Source: Methylovulum sp. (GTDB lineage Bacteria > Pseudomonadota > Gammaproteobacteria > Methylococcales > Methylomonadaceae). From it: 6,482 bases of DNA. Shown piece after piece: positions 1 to 5,325 of this stretch. Each line of letters starts with the position of its first letter. Within the stretch, counting starts at the first letter, position 1. The position numbers were made by a program, and so were the translations under genes. The stretch covers positions 1 through 6,482 of the forward strand of contig SCST01000412.1 of the NCBI GenBank assembly GCA_004299465.1, read 5' to 3'. The notes beneath the pieces were generated by a model. It saw only the letters and a program-made list of their open reading frames with translations. It was not told the DNA's origin and searched no databases.

Positions 1-745
1 GAAAAACTTTACTGAAATCGGGATATTTGGAATCCACGAGTTTTGCTGAAAAAATGAGGTTTTTGATAAAGATCCTGATGTTGTTACTGGAGAACTCGAC
101 CTTTATGTCGGCTTCAGGATCATCAAGTAAGCGGGTGAGTTCCAATACGCCTTTTCTCGGCAAAATGATCCTGGCCTCAAAACCGGTTGCCTGGTCCAGT
201 TGATCCTCGTAAATCGATAAGCGATGGCCGTCGGAAGCCACCAGTTTTAATTTGCTGTTGGAAATATTAAGCAGTAAACCGTTCAAGTAATAACGGACAT
301 CCTGGTTAGCCATGCAAAAAATAGTCTTATCCAAGGCTTTCTTGAATTTACCGGCATTAATAAAAAACTGGTTATCAAAACCCGATTCAGCAAATTCAGG
401 ATAATTTTCAGCAGGCAGGCAGCTTAATGAGAAACGACTGCGATTGGATAAAATTTTTACCTTATCGTCTTGCTGTTCAAATTTGATCTCAGCTCCAGTC
501 GGCAATAAGCGGCAAATATCCAGGAACTTTCTGGCAGGCACGGTAATAGAACCCGCTGTCGTTGTCGTGATATTGATTTTTGCAATGATTTGAATTTCCA
601 GGTCAGTGCCGGTTAAAACGAGTTGGTCGTTGTCAATCATCATTAATACATTGGCAAGAATAGGCATGGTCTGCCTTTTTTCTATCACACTGACAATTTG
701 TTGTAGAGGCGTCAGGATTTCTTCTCTATTTATAATAAATTTCAT
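1..745 (-). CDS. dnaN: DNA polymerase III beta subunit (sliding clamp), 5' part only
   Basis: The reading frame starts at the ATG at 745-743 and runs open to the window edge, giving residues 1-248 of a protein that normally has about 366. The clamp forms a ring-shaped dimer around DNA and tethers DNA polymerase III and other repair and replication proteins. Recognisable stretches are the N-terminus (MKFIINREEILTPLQQIVS), EKRQTMPILANVL near residue 30, LTGTDLEIQ near 50, VPARKFLDICRLLP near 80, SLSCLPAENYPEF near 120 and VASDGHRLS near 190. These cover domain I and nearly all of domain II; domain III, with most of the partner-binding cleft, is outside the window. No strong Shine-Dalgarno sequence precedes the ATG, only an A-rich leader. 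The gene would be transcribed away from the origin-like region upstream. Its usual partner dnaA is not adjacent; ybeD is. Family assignment is very secure. Confidence 0.97.
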   Translation of the reverse strand, partial: MKFIINREEILTPLQQIVSVIEKRQTMPILANVLMMIDNDQLVLTGTDLEIQIIAKINITTTTAGSITVPARKFLDICRLLPTGAEIKFEQQDDKVKILSNRSRFSLSCLPAENYPEFAESGFDNQFFINAGKFKKALDKTIFCMANQDVRYYLNGLLLNISNSKLKLVASDGHRLSIYEDQLDQATGFEARIILPRKGVLELTRLLDDPEADIKVEFSSNNIRIFIKNLIFSAKLVDSKYPDFSKVF

Positions 746-755
746 ATTCTTTATT

Positions 756-790
756 TTATTATTATTAGTCAGGCAAAAAGCTGTGGAAAA
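756..790 (-). promoter_or_regulatory. Possible DnaA-trio unwinding element beside a variant DnaA box
   Basis: Read on the minus strand, a variant box TTTTCCACA (790-782, one mismatch) is followed by 14 nt ending in the GC-richer GCCTGAC, and then by four TAA triplets (767-756) continuing into A-rich sequence up to the dnaN start. Basal unwinding systems described for bacterial origins consist of DnaA boxes, a short GC-rich segment and 3-nt repeats of the form 3'-[G/A]A[T/A]-5', on which DnaA assembles on single strands. The TAA run fits that form. The spacing and the box mismatch make this tentative, and simple AT-richness is the competing explanation. Confidence 0.4.
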
Positions 791-825
791 CTGTTTATTT
801 AATTTTAATTCAATAAGTTATGCTA

Positions 826-852
826 ATTATAACATTGTTATGCCGCTGTTAA
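826..852 (-). promoter_or_regulatory. Likely dnaN promoter with extended -10
   Basis: On the minus strand a perfect TATAAT lies at 831-826 and is preceded by TG plus one base, making the extended -10 form TGTTATAAT. A TTAACA (5 of 6 matches to TTGACA) lies at 852-847, separated by a short 15-nt spacer; the extended -10 could compensate for that. Transcription would start near 819, leaving an AT-rich leader of about 75 nt before the dnaN ATG. A DnaA box (858-866) lies just upstream of the -35 and a variant box (782-790) lies in the leader, so DnaA could influence this promoter. Regulation is inferred, not seen. Confidence 0.6.
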
Positions 853-857
853 TAAAT

Positions 858-975
858 TGTGTATAACTAAATATCAATAATAAAGCTACTTTTTATGCAC
901 AGAAATAGCCCCAGGTAAACAGGGCTTATGCACAGAGTTATCCACAGTTATTATCCTGATATGGATTGTGGATAA
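858..975. promoter_or_regulatory. Cluster of five DnaA boxes
   Basis: Five exact matches to TTATNCACA occur within 118 bp: TTATACACA on the minus strand at 858-866, TTATGCACA on the plus strand at 893-901 and 926-934, TTATCCACA on the plus strand at 938-946, and TTATCCACA on the minus strand at 967-975. The two TTATGCACA boxes are part of an 11-bp direct repeat (TTATGCACAGA). Boxes 926 and 938 are in tandem with 12-bp start-to-start spacing. Boxes 938 and 967 face each other as 9-bp inverted arms 20 bp apart. DnaA is the initiator protein that binds such boxes; the density is far above chance. Confidence 0.85.
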
Positions 976-985
976 GTTAATGCAC

Positions 986-1099
986 TTACGATATACGCGG
1001 CAGATTCATTGAGAAAAATTGATCGTAATAGTTTATATCAATGATGGCGTTTAAATTTTTAATGTGCGTAGACTCACACAAAGGAAGTGTGTAATCAGC
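986..1099. other. Intergenic stretch between DnaA boxes and operon terminator
   Basis: No gene is visible. There is a 6-bp inverted repeat, ATTGAT/ATCAAT, at about 1018-1043 around an AT-rich spacer, and a 5-bp one, ACACA/TGTGT, at 1076-1080 and 1088-1092. Neither has a recognised role. The stretch could form the distal side of the origin-like region. Confidence 0.35.
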
Positions 1100-1135
1100 A
1101 AAAAAAAAAGCGGCAGGCTATTGAAAAGGGCCTGC
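1100..1135 (-). terminator. Rho-independent terminator of the wall operon
   Basis: On the minus strand a GCAGGC arm (1135-1130), an 11-nt loop and a GCCTGC arm (1118-1113) are followed after three bases by ten consecutive T residues (1109-1100). The stem is only 6 bp but GC-rich, and the T tract is strong. It would stop transcripts from the rodA-ybeD operon before they enter the DnaA box region and dnaN. Confidence 0.75.
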
Positions 1136-1234
1136 TATTCAATGAATTCAGATGTTTGATACTTGGGGATAGAGAGGACCCGGCACTTTGTCCCAGGCGC
1201 CAATTGAAGAGGATTAATGAATGAGGGAAAAGCC
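1136..1234. other. Spacer between the two hairpins, no gene seen
   Basis: About 100 bp without a credible reading frame on either strand. It includes the palindrome GGCGCC near 1197 and a weak GGAC/GTCC pairing near 1178-1195. Nothing further can be assigned. Confidence 0.4.
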
Positions 1235-1260
1235 GAAGTCCAATGGTTAGCCTGGACTTC
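1235..1260 (-). terminator. Hairpin just after ybeD, possible weak terminator
   Basis: A perfect 8-bp inverted repeat GAAGTCCA/TGGACTTC (1235-1242 and 1253-1260, 10-nt loop) begins 14 nt past the ybeD stop. On the minus strand it is followed by GGC and four T residues, so it could be a weak intrinsic terminator or a 3'-end stabilising hairpin. The stronger T-tract hairpin downstream at 1135-1100 probably does the final termination. Confidence 0.5.
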
Positions 1261-1274
1261 AGTTTAATCGATAG

Positions 1275-1538
1275 TTACAACGCTACCAACACATGCGGAT
1301 GGTCGGTCAAATCCTGGTAAATGGCGTCGAGTTGCCGTTTACTGGTTGCTTCGATAGTAACCGTTACGGCCAGGTAATTACCGTCTTTGCTGGGACGGGT
1401 TTTAACGGATTGATGATCAACATCGGGGGCATGGCGGCGGATAATTTCTATGACCAAAATATCGAGTTCGATGTCGATTTTCCCCATTGCCTTAATGGGG
1501 AATTGGCAGGGAAATTCGAACAGGGTTTCTTCACTCAT
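1275..1538 (-). CDS. ybeD: YbeD family (DUF493) small protein
   Basis: An 87-residue protein that matches the YbeD/DUF493 family in length and motifs: FPCQFPIKAMG at residues 9-19, the RHAPD stretch in the middle, and GNYLAVTVTIEAT in the second half. Family members adopt a ferredoxin-like fold similar to ACT regulatory domains, and the biochemical role is not settled. In many gammaproteobacteria the gene sits between dacA and lipB, hence suggestions of a link to lipoate or wall metabolism. Here it is the last gene of the operon, followed by hairpins, and lipB is absent. Its ATG overlaps the dat stop in ATGA (1538-1535), and no clear ribosome-binding site is visible, so translational coupling to dat is likely. 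Family assignment is strong; function is open. Confidence 0.93.
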   Translation of the reverse strand: MSEETLFEFPCQFPIKAMGKIDIELDILVIEIIRRHAPDVDHQSVKTRPSKDGNYLAVTVTIEATSKRQLDAIYQDLTDHPHVLVAL

Positions 1539-2377
1539 AACGATTGTTTATAGGCTTGAAAAAGTTGATCCATCTGTTGCCACACCGGGCCGGGCTTACC
1601 GTCGGCTACCGGCTGGCCGTCGAGCTCAACGACAGGAATGATTTCGCGGGTCGAACTGCTTACCCAGATTTCATCGGCCGATTTAAGCTGGCTTAGTAAA
1701 ATAATATCTTCGCGGCAGGCGATGTGATTTTTATGTGCAATCTCGAGAATCACGTCGCGGGTAATGCCGGGTAAGATATCGTTGCCCTTAGGCGGTGTTA
1801 CCAGGATGCCGTCAATTACGGCAAAGACATTGCTGGCGGCGCCTTCGGTTACATAATCATCCCTGACCAGGATGGCTTCGGCACTACCCTGGTCCAAGGC
1901 ATCTTGCCGGTGCAGGATATTCGCCAGCAAGGTAATCGTTTTGGCGTTGCACAGTTTCCAACGGCTATCGTCCATAGTCACCGCCTTAATACCGGTATCT
2001 TTACCGGCAAACGGTACAATGTCTGAGCACATGGCAAACACAGTGGGCTGTACATTTTCCGGAAAGGCATGGTCTCTTTTTGGCGCTACGCCGCGCGTAA
2101 TCTGCAGGTAAATATATTGATTCCGGCCGGCATCGAGCAACGGTTCAAGAAGGGAATGCCATTGTTCACTGGTATAAGGATTTGCCAAGCGTATAGCCGC
2201 CAGGCTATTTTCAAGGCGTTCCAGATGCTGCTGAAAATGAAATAAGCGCCCATAATAAGACGGGATGACTTCATAAATACCGTCACCGAACAAAAAGCCG
2301 CGGTCCAGCACCGAGATTTTTGCCTCAGCGAGCGGCAGGTATTCGCCGTTTAAATATACGATTTTATTTTCCAGCAT
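1535..2377 (-). CDS. dat: D-amino-acid (D-alanine) aminotransferase, PLP fold type IV
   Basis: A 280-residue protein, about the usual length for D-amino-acid transaminase, which interconverts D-Ala plus 2-oxoglutarate with pyruvate plus D-Glu in the cytoplasm. The start of the fold is seen at LDRGFLFGDGIYEV (residues 24-37). The likely PLP lysine is K146 (in NAKTITLL) and the cofactor-binding glutamate is E178 in VTEGAASNVF. The Bacillus enzyme binds the substrate carboxylate with Tyr31, Arg98 and His100; by my alignment these correspond to Y35, R101 and H103 here, which favours a D-amino-acid enzyme over a branched-chain transaminase or aminodeoxychorismate lyase. The gene overlaps the end of dacA by 14 bp and overlaps ybeD by 4 bp. 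This places D-Ala recycling next to the carboxypeptidase that releases D-Ala, an inference from context. The exact substrate range is not provable from sequence. Confidence 0.88.
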   Translation of the reverse strand: MLENKIVYLNGEYLPLAEAKISVLDRGFLFGDGIYEVIPSYYGRLFHFQQHLERLENSLAAIRLANPYTSEQWHSLLEPLLDAGRNQYIYLQITRGVAPKRDHAFPENVQPTVFAMCSDIVPFAGKDTGIKAVTMDDSRWKLCNAKTITLLANILHRQDALDQGSAEAILVRDDYVTEGAASNVFAVIDGILVTPPKGNDILPGITRDVILEIAHKNHIACREDIILLSQLKSADEIWVSSSTREIIPVVELDGQPVADGKPGPVWQQMDQLFQAYKQSL

Positions 2378-3536
2378 CCGGTTTCTCCATCATCATCATT
2401 GCACCGTCATAAAGCCTGCGGATTATATTGCCTTGTTCCACGGATTTCAGCGCGATCAGGTCTTTGTTAATAAGTTGTTCGTTTTTTAATGCGACGTTGA
2501 CCGAGCCGAATTTATCGCCTTCCCTGACCGGGGCGGTAATTTTTTTGCTGATATTAATTTCGGCTTTAAGATCATTGTAATGGCGGCGTGGGATGGTTAC
2601 ATAAAGATCTTCGGCCAAACCCAGCGGAACGGTTTTGTCGTCGCCTTTCCAGACCCTTGCTTCGCTTAGAGGCGTCTTGCCCTCGTACAAGCGGTGCGAT
2701 TCGAAGAAGCGGAAACCGTAATTAAGCAAGTTCTGGTTTTCATTGGCCCTGGCATTAGCACTTTTAGCGCCCATAACAACCGAAATAAGCCGCATATTTT
2801 CCCTGAGCGCCGACGCAACCAGGCAATAACCGGCCTCGTCGGTAAATCCGGTTTTAACGCCATCGACCGATTCATCACGCGAAAGCAGTTTATTACGGTT
2901 TTGCTGGGTAATCTTATTGAATGTAAATTCCTTTTGCGAAAACCAGCGATAATAGTCAGGGAATTCCCTGATCAAAGCGGAAGTCAGAGTAGCCAAATCC
3001 CTTGCCGTCGTGTAGTGATTTTCGCCCGGCAGGCCGTCGCTGTTTTGGAAATGGCTATTCATCATACCCAATCTTACGGCATGCTGGTTCATCATATCGG
3101 CAAACGTGCCTTCATTGCCTGCGACGTGCTCCGCCAACGCAACACTGGCATCATTGCCGGATTGGATAATGACCCCTTTCAGCAGGTCTTCTACCTTGAC
3201 TTGTTCATTGACTTCAACAAACATGCGTGAGCCGGATGTCGCCCATGCTTTCTGGCTGATAGTGGCTAGGTCATCCAAATGTAAATGGCCATTGCTGATC
3301 TCCCGGAAGACGACATAAACCGTCATGATCTTGGTAAGACTGGCGGGCGCGAGTTTAGCATCCGCATTATATTCCGCCAGTATTTTACCCGTGTGGTAAT
3401 CCTGCAGGATATAAGCACTGGCATCAACAGTGGGGGCTGGAGGCGTTACGATTTCTGCGTCTTCTGCGTTTGCTTGAAAGACGGCGATCTGCAAACCCAA
3501 AAATAGAAACAAGGTAAAGTGTTTAAAAAATGTCAT
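2364..3536 (-). CDS. dacA: D-alanyl-D-alanine carboxypeptidase (PBP5/6 type)
   Basis: A 390-residue class C low-molecular-mass penicillin-binding protein that removes the terminal D-Ala from peptidoglycan pentapeptides in the periplasm, limiting cross-linking. An N-terminal signal peptide with hydrophobic core at residues 6-20 is probably cleaved after ANA (residue 24). The active-site motifs are present in order: SLTK with nucleophile S66 and K69, SGN at 126-128, and KTG at 228-230. The C-terminal domain (roughly 285-365) fits the PBP5 beta domain, and the tail from about 370 (IIRRLYDGAMMMM) looks like the amphipathic membrane anchor of this family. The tail contains four consecutive ATG codons (2399-2388). 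A 266-bp gap separates it from rlpA, so it may have its own promoter. The Shine-Dalgarno sequence is weak (AGAG). The pseudomonad counterpart at this locus is called dacC. Function is very secure. Confidence 0.96.
   Translation of the reverse strand: MTFFKHFTLFLFLGLQIAVFQANAEDAEIVTPPAPTVDASAYILQDYHTGKILAEYNADAKLAPASLTKIMTVYVVFREISNGHLHLDDLATISQKAWATSGSRMFVEVNEQVKVEDLLKGVIIQSGNDASVALAEHVAGNEGTFADMMNQHAVRLGMMNSHFQNSDGLPGENHYTTARDLATLTSALIREFPDYYRWFSQKEFTFNKITQQNRNKLLSRDESVDGVKTGFTDEAGYCLVASALRENMRLISVVMGAKSANARANENQNLLNYGFRFFESHRLYEGKTPLSEARVWKGDDKTVPLGLAEDLYVTIPRRHYNDLKAEINISKKITAPVREGDKFGSVNVALKNEQLINKDLIALKSVEQGNIIRRLYDGAMMMMEKPDAGK
2385..2388 (-). promoter_or_regulatory. Ribosome-binding site of dat inside dacA
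   Basis: GGAG on the minus strand lies 7 nt before the dat ATG (2377-2375) and inside the last codons of dacA. It supports this start and shows that dat can initiate on its own despite the 14-bp overlap. Confidence 0.7.
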
Positions 3537-3577
3537 TGCGCTCTGGGTATGGTAGGAACTGAGTAGAACAAATGTTT

Positions 3578-3583
3578 ATTGTA
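3578..3583 (-). promoter_or_regulatory. Possible -10 element for dacA-dat-ybeD
   Basis: TACAAT on the minus strand (5 of 6 to TATAAT) lies in an AT-rich stretch (3570-3605) about 40 bp before the dacA ATG. No convincing -35 was found at the expected distance. A second -10-like TATAAA lies slightly further upstream. Treat as a weak candidate for a secondary promoter within the cluster. Confidence 0.3.
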
Positions 3584-3619
3584 TCATGGCTTTATAAGTT
3601 TGTTCGGCTTCAGTACGAG

Positions 3620-3745
3620 CCTGCGCGCATCAACAATTTAACGTAGCGCCAGAGGGGGGAGCTAAGGCTAAGCGTCGCAAAGCCCCAAACTGCGGAGAAG
3701 GCGCGCACGGCACGCCCTCTGTTGCCCGGCACAATGGCGCCATGC
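3620..3745. repeat. GC-rich intergenic block with nested inverted repeats
   Basis: Between rlpA and dacA lies a block much more GC-rich than the sequence around 3570-3610. A 7-bp stem CAGAGGG/CCCTCTG (3650-3656 with 3715-3721) encloses about 58 nt, and GCGC arms at 3646-3649 and 3737-3740 can extend it. Inside are a GGCT/AGCC pairing (3666-3669 with 3681-3684) and a tandem GCTAAG repeat (3661-3672). TGCGCGCA at 3622-3629 can also pair with GCGCGCA at 3701-3707. There is no reading frame. It could be a structured leader, a small RNA or a dispersed intergenic repeat; the sequence alone cannot decide. Confidence 0.4.
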
Positions 3746-3748
3746 TCG

Positions 3749-3784
3749 AAAAAAGGCAGGAGACTACAATATACGGCTCAGGCC
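3749..3784 (-). terminator. Weak imperfect hairpin with T tract after rlpA
   Basis: On the minus strand, about 20 nt after the rlpA stop, two 3-bp pairings (GGC/GCC and GAG/CTC) separated by a CT/CT mismatch are followed directly by six T residues (3754-3749). The stem is poor, so this may be only a partial or accidental terminator, leaving readthrough from rodA-mltB-rlpA into dacA possible. Confidence 0.28.
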
Positions 3785-3802
3785 GGGTAGGATAGGAGAT
3801 GT

Positions 3803-4321
3803 TCAGCCGGGGTGGTCATTGGCTTGAAACAAGCTTTCATTAATGACTAATGGCGTGATTTTTATAGACCCGGTGCCTGTTTTTTGGATACCGAGTTCTT
3901 TTGCAGCGGCGTAGGATAAATCCATAACACGATTGCTATGGAACGGGCCTCTGTCGTTAATCCGTACAATAACGCTACGTTTGTTTTTCAGGTTGGTGAC
4001 TTCGGCATAGGATGACAAGGGTAATGTGTTATGCGCCGCAGTCATCGCATACATATCGTATCTCTCGCCGTTAGCGGTTTTTTTGCCCTGGAATTGGTGG
4101 CCGTACCACGAAGCCATGCCGTGCTTGCCGTCATTATGACGGGCCAAATGGTGCGATAGCCTTGAACGGTGCCTGGATTTGCTGACGTGCCGGCTATGGC
4201 TTTTTGCCGAGGTATGCTTGGTGCTGCTGTGTTTGTGTTTGGCCGCTTCAGCCGTTTGTATCGGGTTCGAAAAATAACTGCATAGAACAATAAGCGAGAT
4301 TGCTGATATGAGTTTATTCAT
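3803..4321 (-). CDS. rlpA: RlpA-type septal ring lytic transglycosylase, short form without SPOR domain
   Basis: A 172-residue exported protein. A signal peptide (hydrophobic core about residues 4-16) probably ends at AEA, residue 26. A linker at about 28-67 is extremely rich in His, Lys, Arg and Ser. The double-psi beta-barrel domain covers about 68-160, with GMASWYG, KKTANGERYDM, TAAHNTLP and VRINDRGPF. H97 and D123 appear to match the residues needed for glycan cleavage in Pseudomonas RlpA, where the enzyme cuts strands lacking stem peptides. The C-terminal SPOR domain of E. coli and Pseudomonas RlpA, which targets denuded septal glycan, is missing. A cysteine at 14 (LIVLC) has leucine before it, a poor lipobox, so it may not be a lipoprotein. 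Its ATG overlaps the mltB stop in ATGA, preceded by a good Shine-Dalgarno sequence at 4335-4329. Confidence 0.92.
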   Translation of the reverse strand: MNKLISAISLIVLCSYFSNPIQTAEAAKHKHSSTKHTSAKSHSRHVSKSRHRSRLSHHLARHNDGKHGMASWYGHQFQGKKTANGERYDMYAMTAAHNTLPLSSYAEVTNLKNKRSVIVRINDRGPFHSNRVMDLSYAAAKELGIQKTGTGSIKITPLVINESLFQANDHPG

Positions 4322-5325
4322 GGGAAAGCCCCCTTGTTATTTAAAGCCACTTTATTAAAAATAGCTTGGCTTAATTGATAAACTGCCATGGCATATAAAG
4401 GACTGTGGTTATATCGGGTCAGACAATAAAAATTGTCTAAAACCGCCCAGACCTCTTCGCCTTCTTCCTGTTTTAACGCAAGAATTTTCACTTTAGTGTC
4501 TAAAGCTAACGGCACTGATATTTTCAAGTCGAGCGATTCTAACTCAGCGAGTCTTAAATCCGGCTTAAGCTGGTCATTCAGTACCGTTCTATATTTTTCC
4601 CCTGTTGCCTGTGCAGGCAATGCAATCGCCTGCCCGGTCTGCCAATGGTGCTTGACAAAATAATTGGCGATGCTGGCGATGACATCGGCTTTGTTGTGCC
4701 AAATATCGCGCCGACCGTCATTATCGAAATCGGCGGCATACGACCTATAACTGCTGGGCATGAATTGCGGCATTCCCATTGCACCGGCATACGAGCCTGC
4801 CAGTTCCAGCGGATTAATGTGCTCATCGCGGCACAACAGCAGGTAATTTTCCAGTTCATGTTGGAAAAACGTACTGCGCTGCGGATAATCGAAGGCCAGC
4901 GTATACAGCGCGTCGATCACGCGGTGCTTGCCGGTATGTTGCCCGTAGCGCGTTTCCACGCCGATGATCGCGACAATGATTGCGGCGGGTACGCCATAGC
5001 GCCGCTCGGCATCTTCCAGGACCTTCGCATTGTCATGCCAAAATTTTACGCCGTCATTGATACGGGCTTCGGTCAGGAAAATTTTGCGGTAGCGATACCA
5101 GGGCATGGCTTCTGCCGGAGTCGTTATTTTTTTCAGGATATCGTCTTTTACAGTGAGGTATTCAAACACTTCGGCAAGCTCCGATTCATCGAAGCCGTGG
5201 CTATCAACCATTTTTTTGATAAACACCTGCACAGCTTCGGGTTGTCGGGTATGCGTCGCGCAAGCGTTCATGATTAAAGCGGCAGAGGCCAGCAGGATAG
5301 GTGCAGCAATAGTTTTCAGTTTCAT
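4318..5325 (-). CDS. mltB: Membrane-bound lytic murein transglycosylase B
   Basis: A 335-residue member of the SLT_2 / GH103 family, which cleaves the MurNAc-GlcNAc bond of peptidoglycan with formation of 1,6-anhydro-MurNAc ends. The N-terminal signal ends at C22 (IMNAC), a somewhat degenerate lipobox with Asn at -2, so outer-membrane lipoprotein anchoring is likely but not certain. The catalytic glutamate is E124 in GVETRYG. GSYAGAMGMPQFMPSSY (177-193) is the family signature, and DFDNDGRRDIW (199-209) resembles the EF-hand-like calcium loop known in E. coli MltB. Length is close to the E. coli enzyme (361). The start overlaps the rodA stop by one base (TAATG) and no good Shine-Dalgarno sequence is visible, so translation is probably coupled to rodA. 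Identification is secure. Confidence 0.95.
   Translation of the reverse strand: MKLKTIAAPILLASAALIMNACATHTRQPEAVQVFIKKMVDSHGFDESELAEVFEYLTVKDDILKKITTPAEAMPWYRYRKIFLTEARINDGVKFWHDNAKVLEDAERRYGVPAAIIVAIIGVETRYGQHTGKHRVIDALYTLAFDYPQRSTFFQHELENYLLLCRDEHINPLELAGSYAGAMGMPQFMPSSYRSYAADFDNDGRRDIWHNKADVIASIANYFVKHHWQTGQAIALPAQATGEKYRTVLNDQLKPDLRLAELESLDLKISVPLALDTKVKILALKQEEGEEVWAVLDNFYCLTRYNHSPLYAMAVYQLSQAIFNKVALNNKGAFP
4329..4335 (-). promoter_or_regulatory. Ribosome-binding site of rlpA inside mltB
   Basis: AAGGGGG on the minus strand lies 7 nt before the rlpA ATG, within the last codons of mltB. It confirms the overlapping start and suggests efficient independent initiation. Confidence 0.6.

Larger units (their letters stand above)
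746..985. other. Origin-like region (candidate oriC) upstream of dnaN
   Basis: This non-coding stretch combines a dense DnaA box cluster (858-975) with a very AT-rich flank (746-890) next to dnaN. The boxes occur in both orientations. The AT-rich side lies toward dnaN and could be the unwinding element. Only one GATC was seen in the whole gap (at 1021), so this is not a Dam/SeqA-type origin like that of E. coli. Origins in many bacteria lie beside dnaA-dnaN, which supports the reading, but dnaA itself is absent here. An alternative is that the boxes only serve dnaN regulation or DnaA titration. GC-skew of the full chromosome would decide. Confidence 0.68.

Noticed and set aside
606..866. 86-residue plus-strand frame across the dnaN start
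   Set aside because: It is antisense to a well-recognised dnaN coding region and runs through the AT-rich leader; its protein has no family features beyond AT-driven hydrophobicity.
1009..1043. Plus-strand promoter-like TTGAGA with 17-bp spacer and TTTATA
   Set aside because: The -10 match is poor, no plus-strand gene follows, and the area is AT-rich enough to produce such matches by chance.
1076..1092. ACACA/TGTGT hairpin near the terminator
   Set aside because: Only 5 bp and no T tract directly after it in either direction; too weak to call as a terminator or operator.
1293..1553. 86-residue plus-strand frame antisense to ybeD
   Set aside because: ybeD on the minus strand matches the YbeD family over its entire length, so the antisense frame is incidental.
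2388..2399. Four consecutive ATG codons at the end of dacA
   Set aside because: A short trinucleotide repeat encoding Met in the amphipathic tail; the dat start has its own GGAG at proper distance, so alternative initiation here is not needed.
2694..3230. 178-residue plus-strand frame antisense to dacA
   Set aside because: Opposite strand of a clear PBP5 gene whose catalytic motifs lie within the same span; no recognisable domain or start signals.
4645..5277. 210-residue plus-strand frame antisense to mltB
   Set aside because: Long, but it mirrors the codon pattern of mltB, which carries the full lytic transglycosylase signature; treated as a shadow frame.
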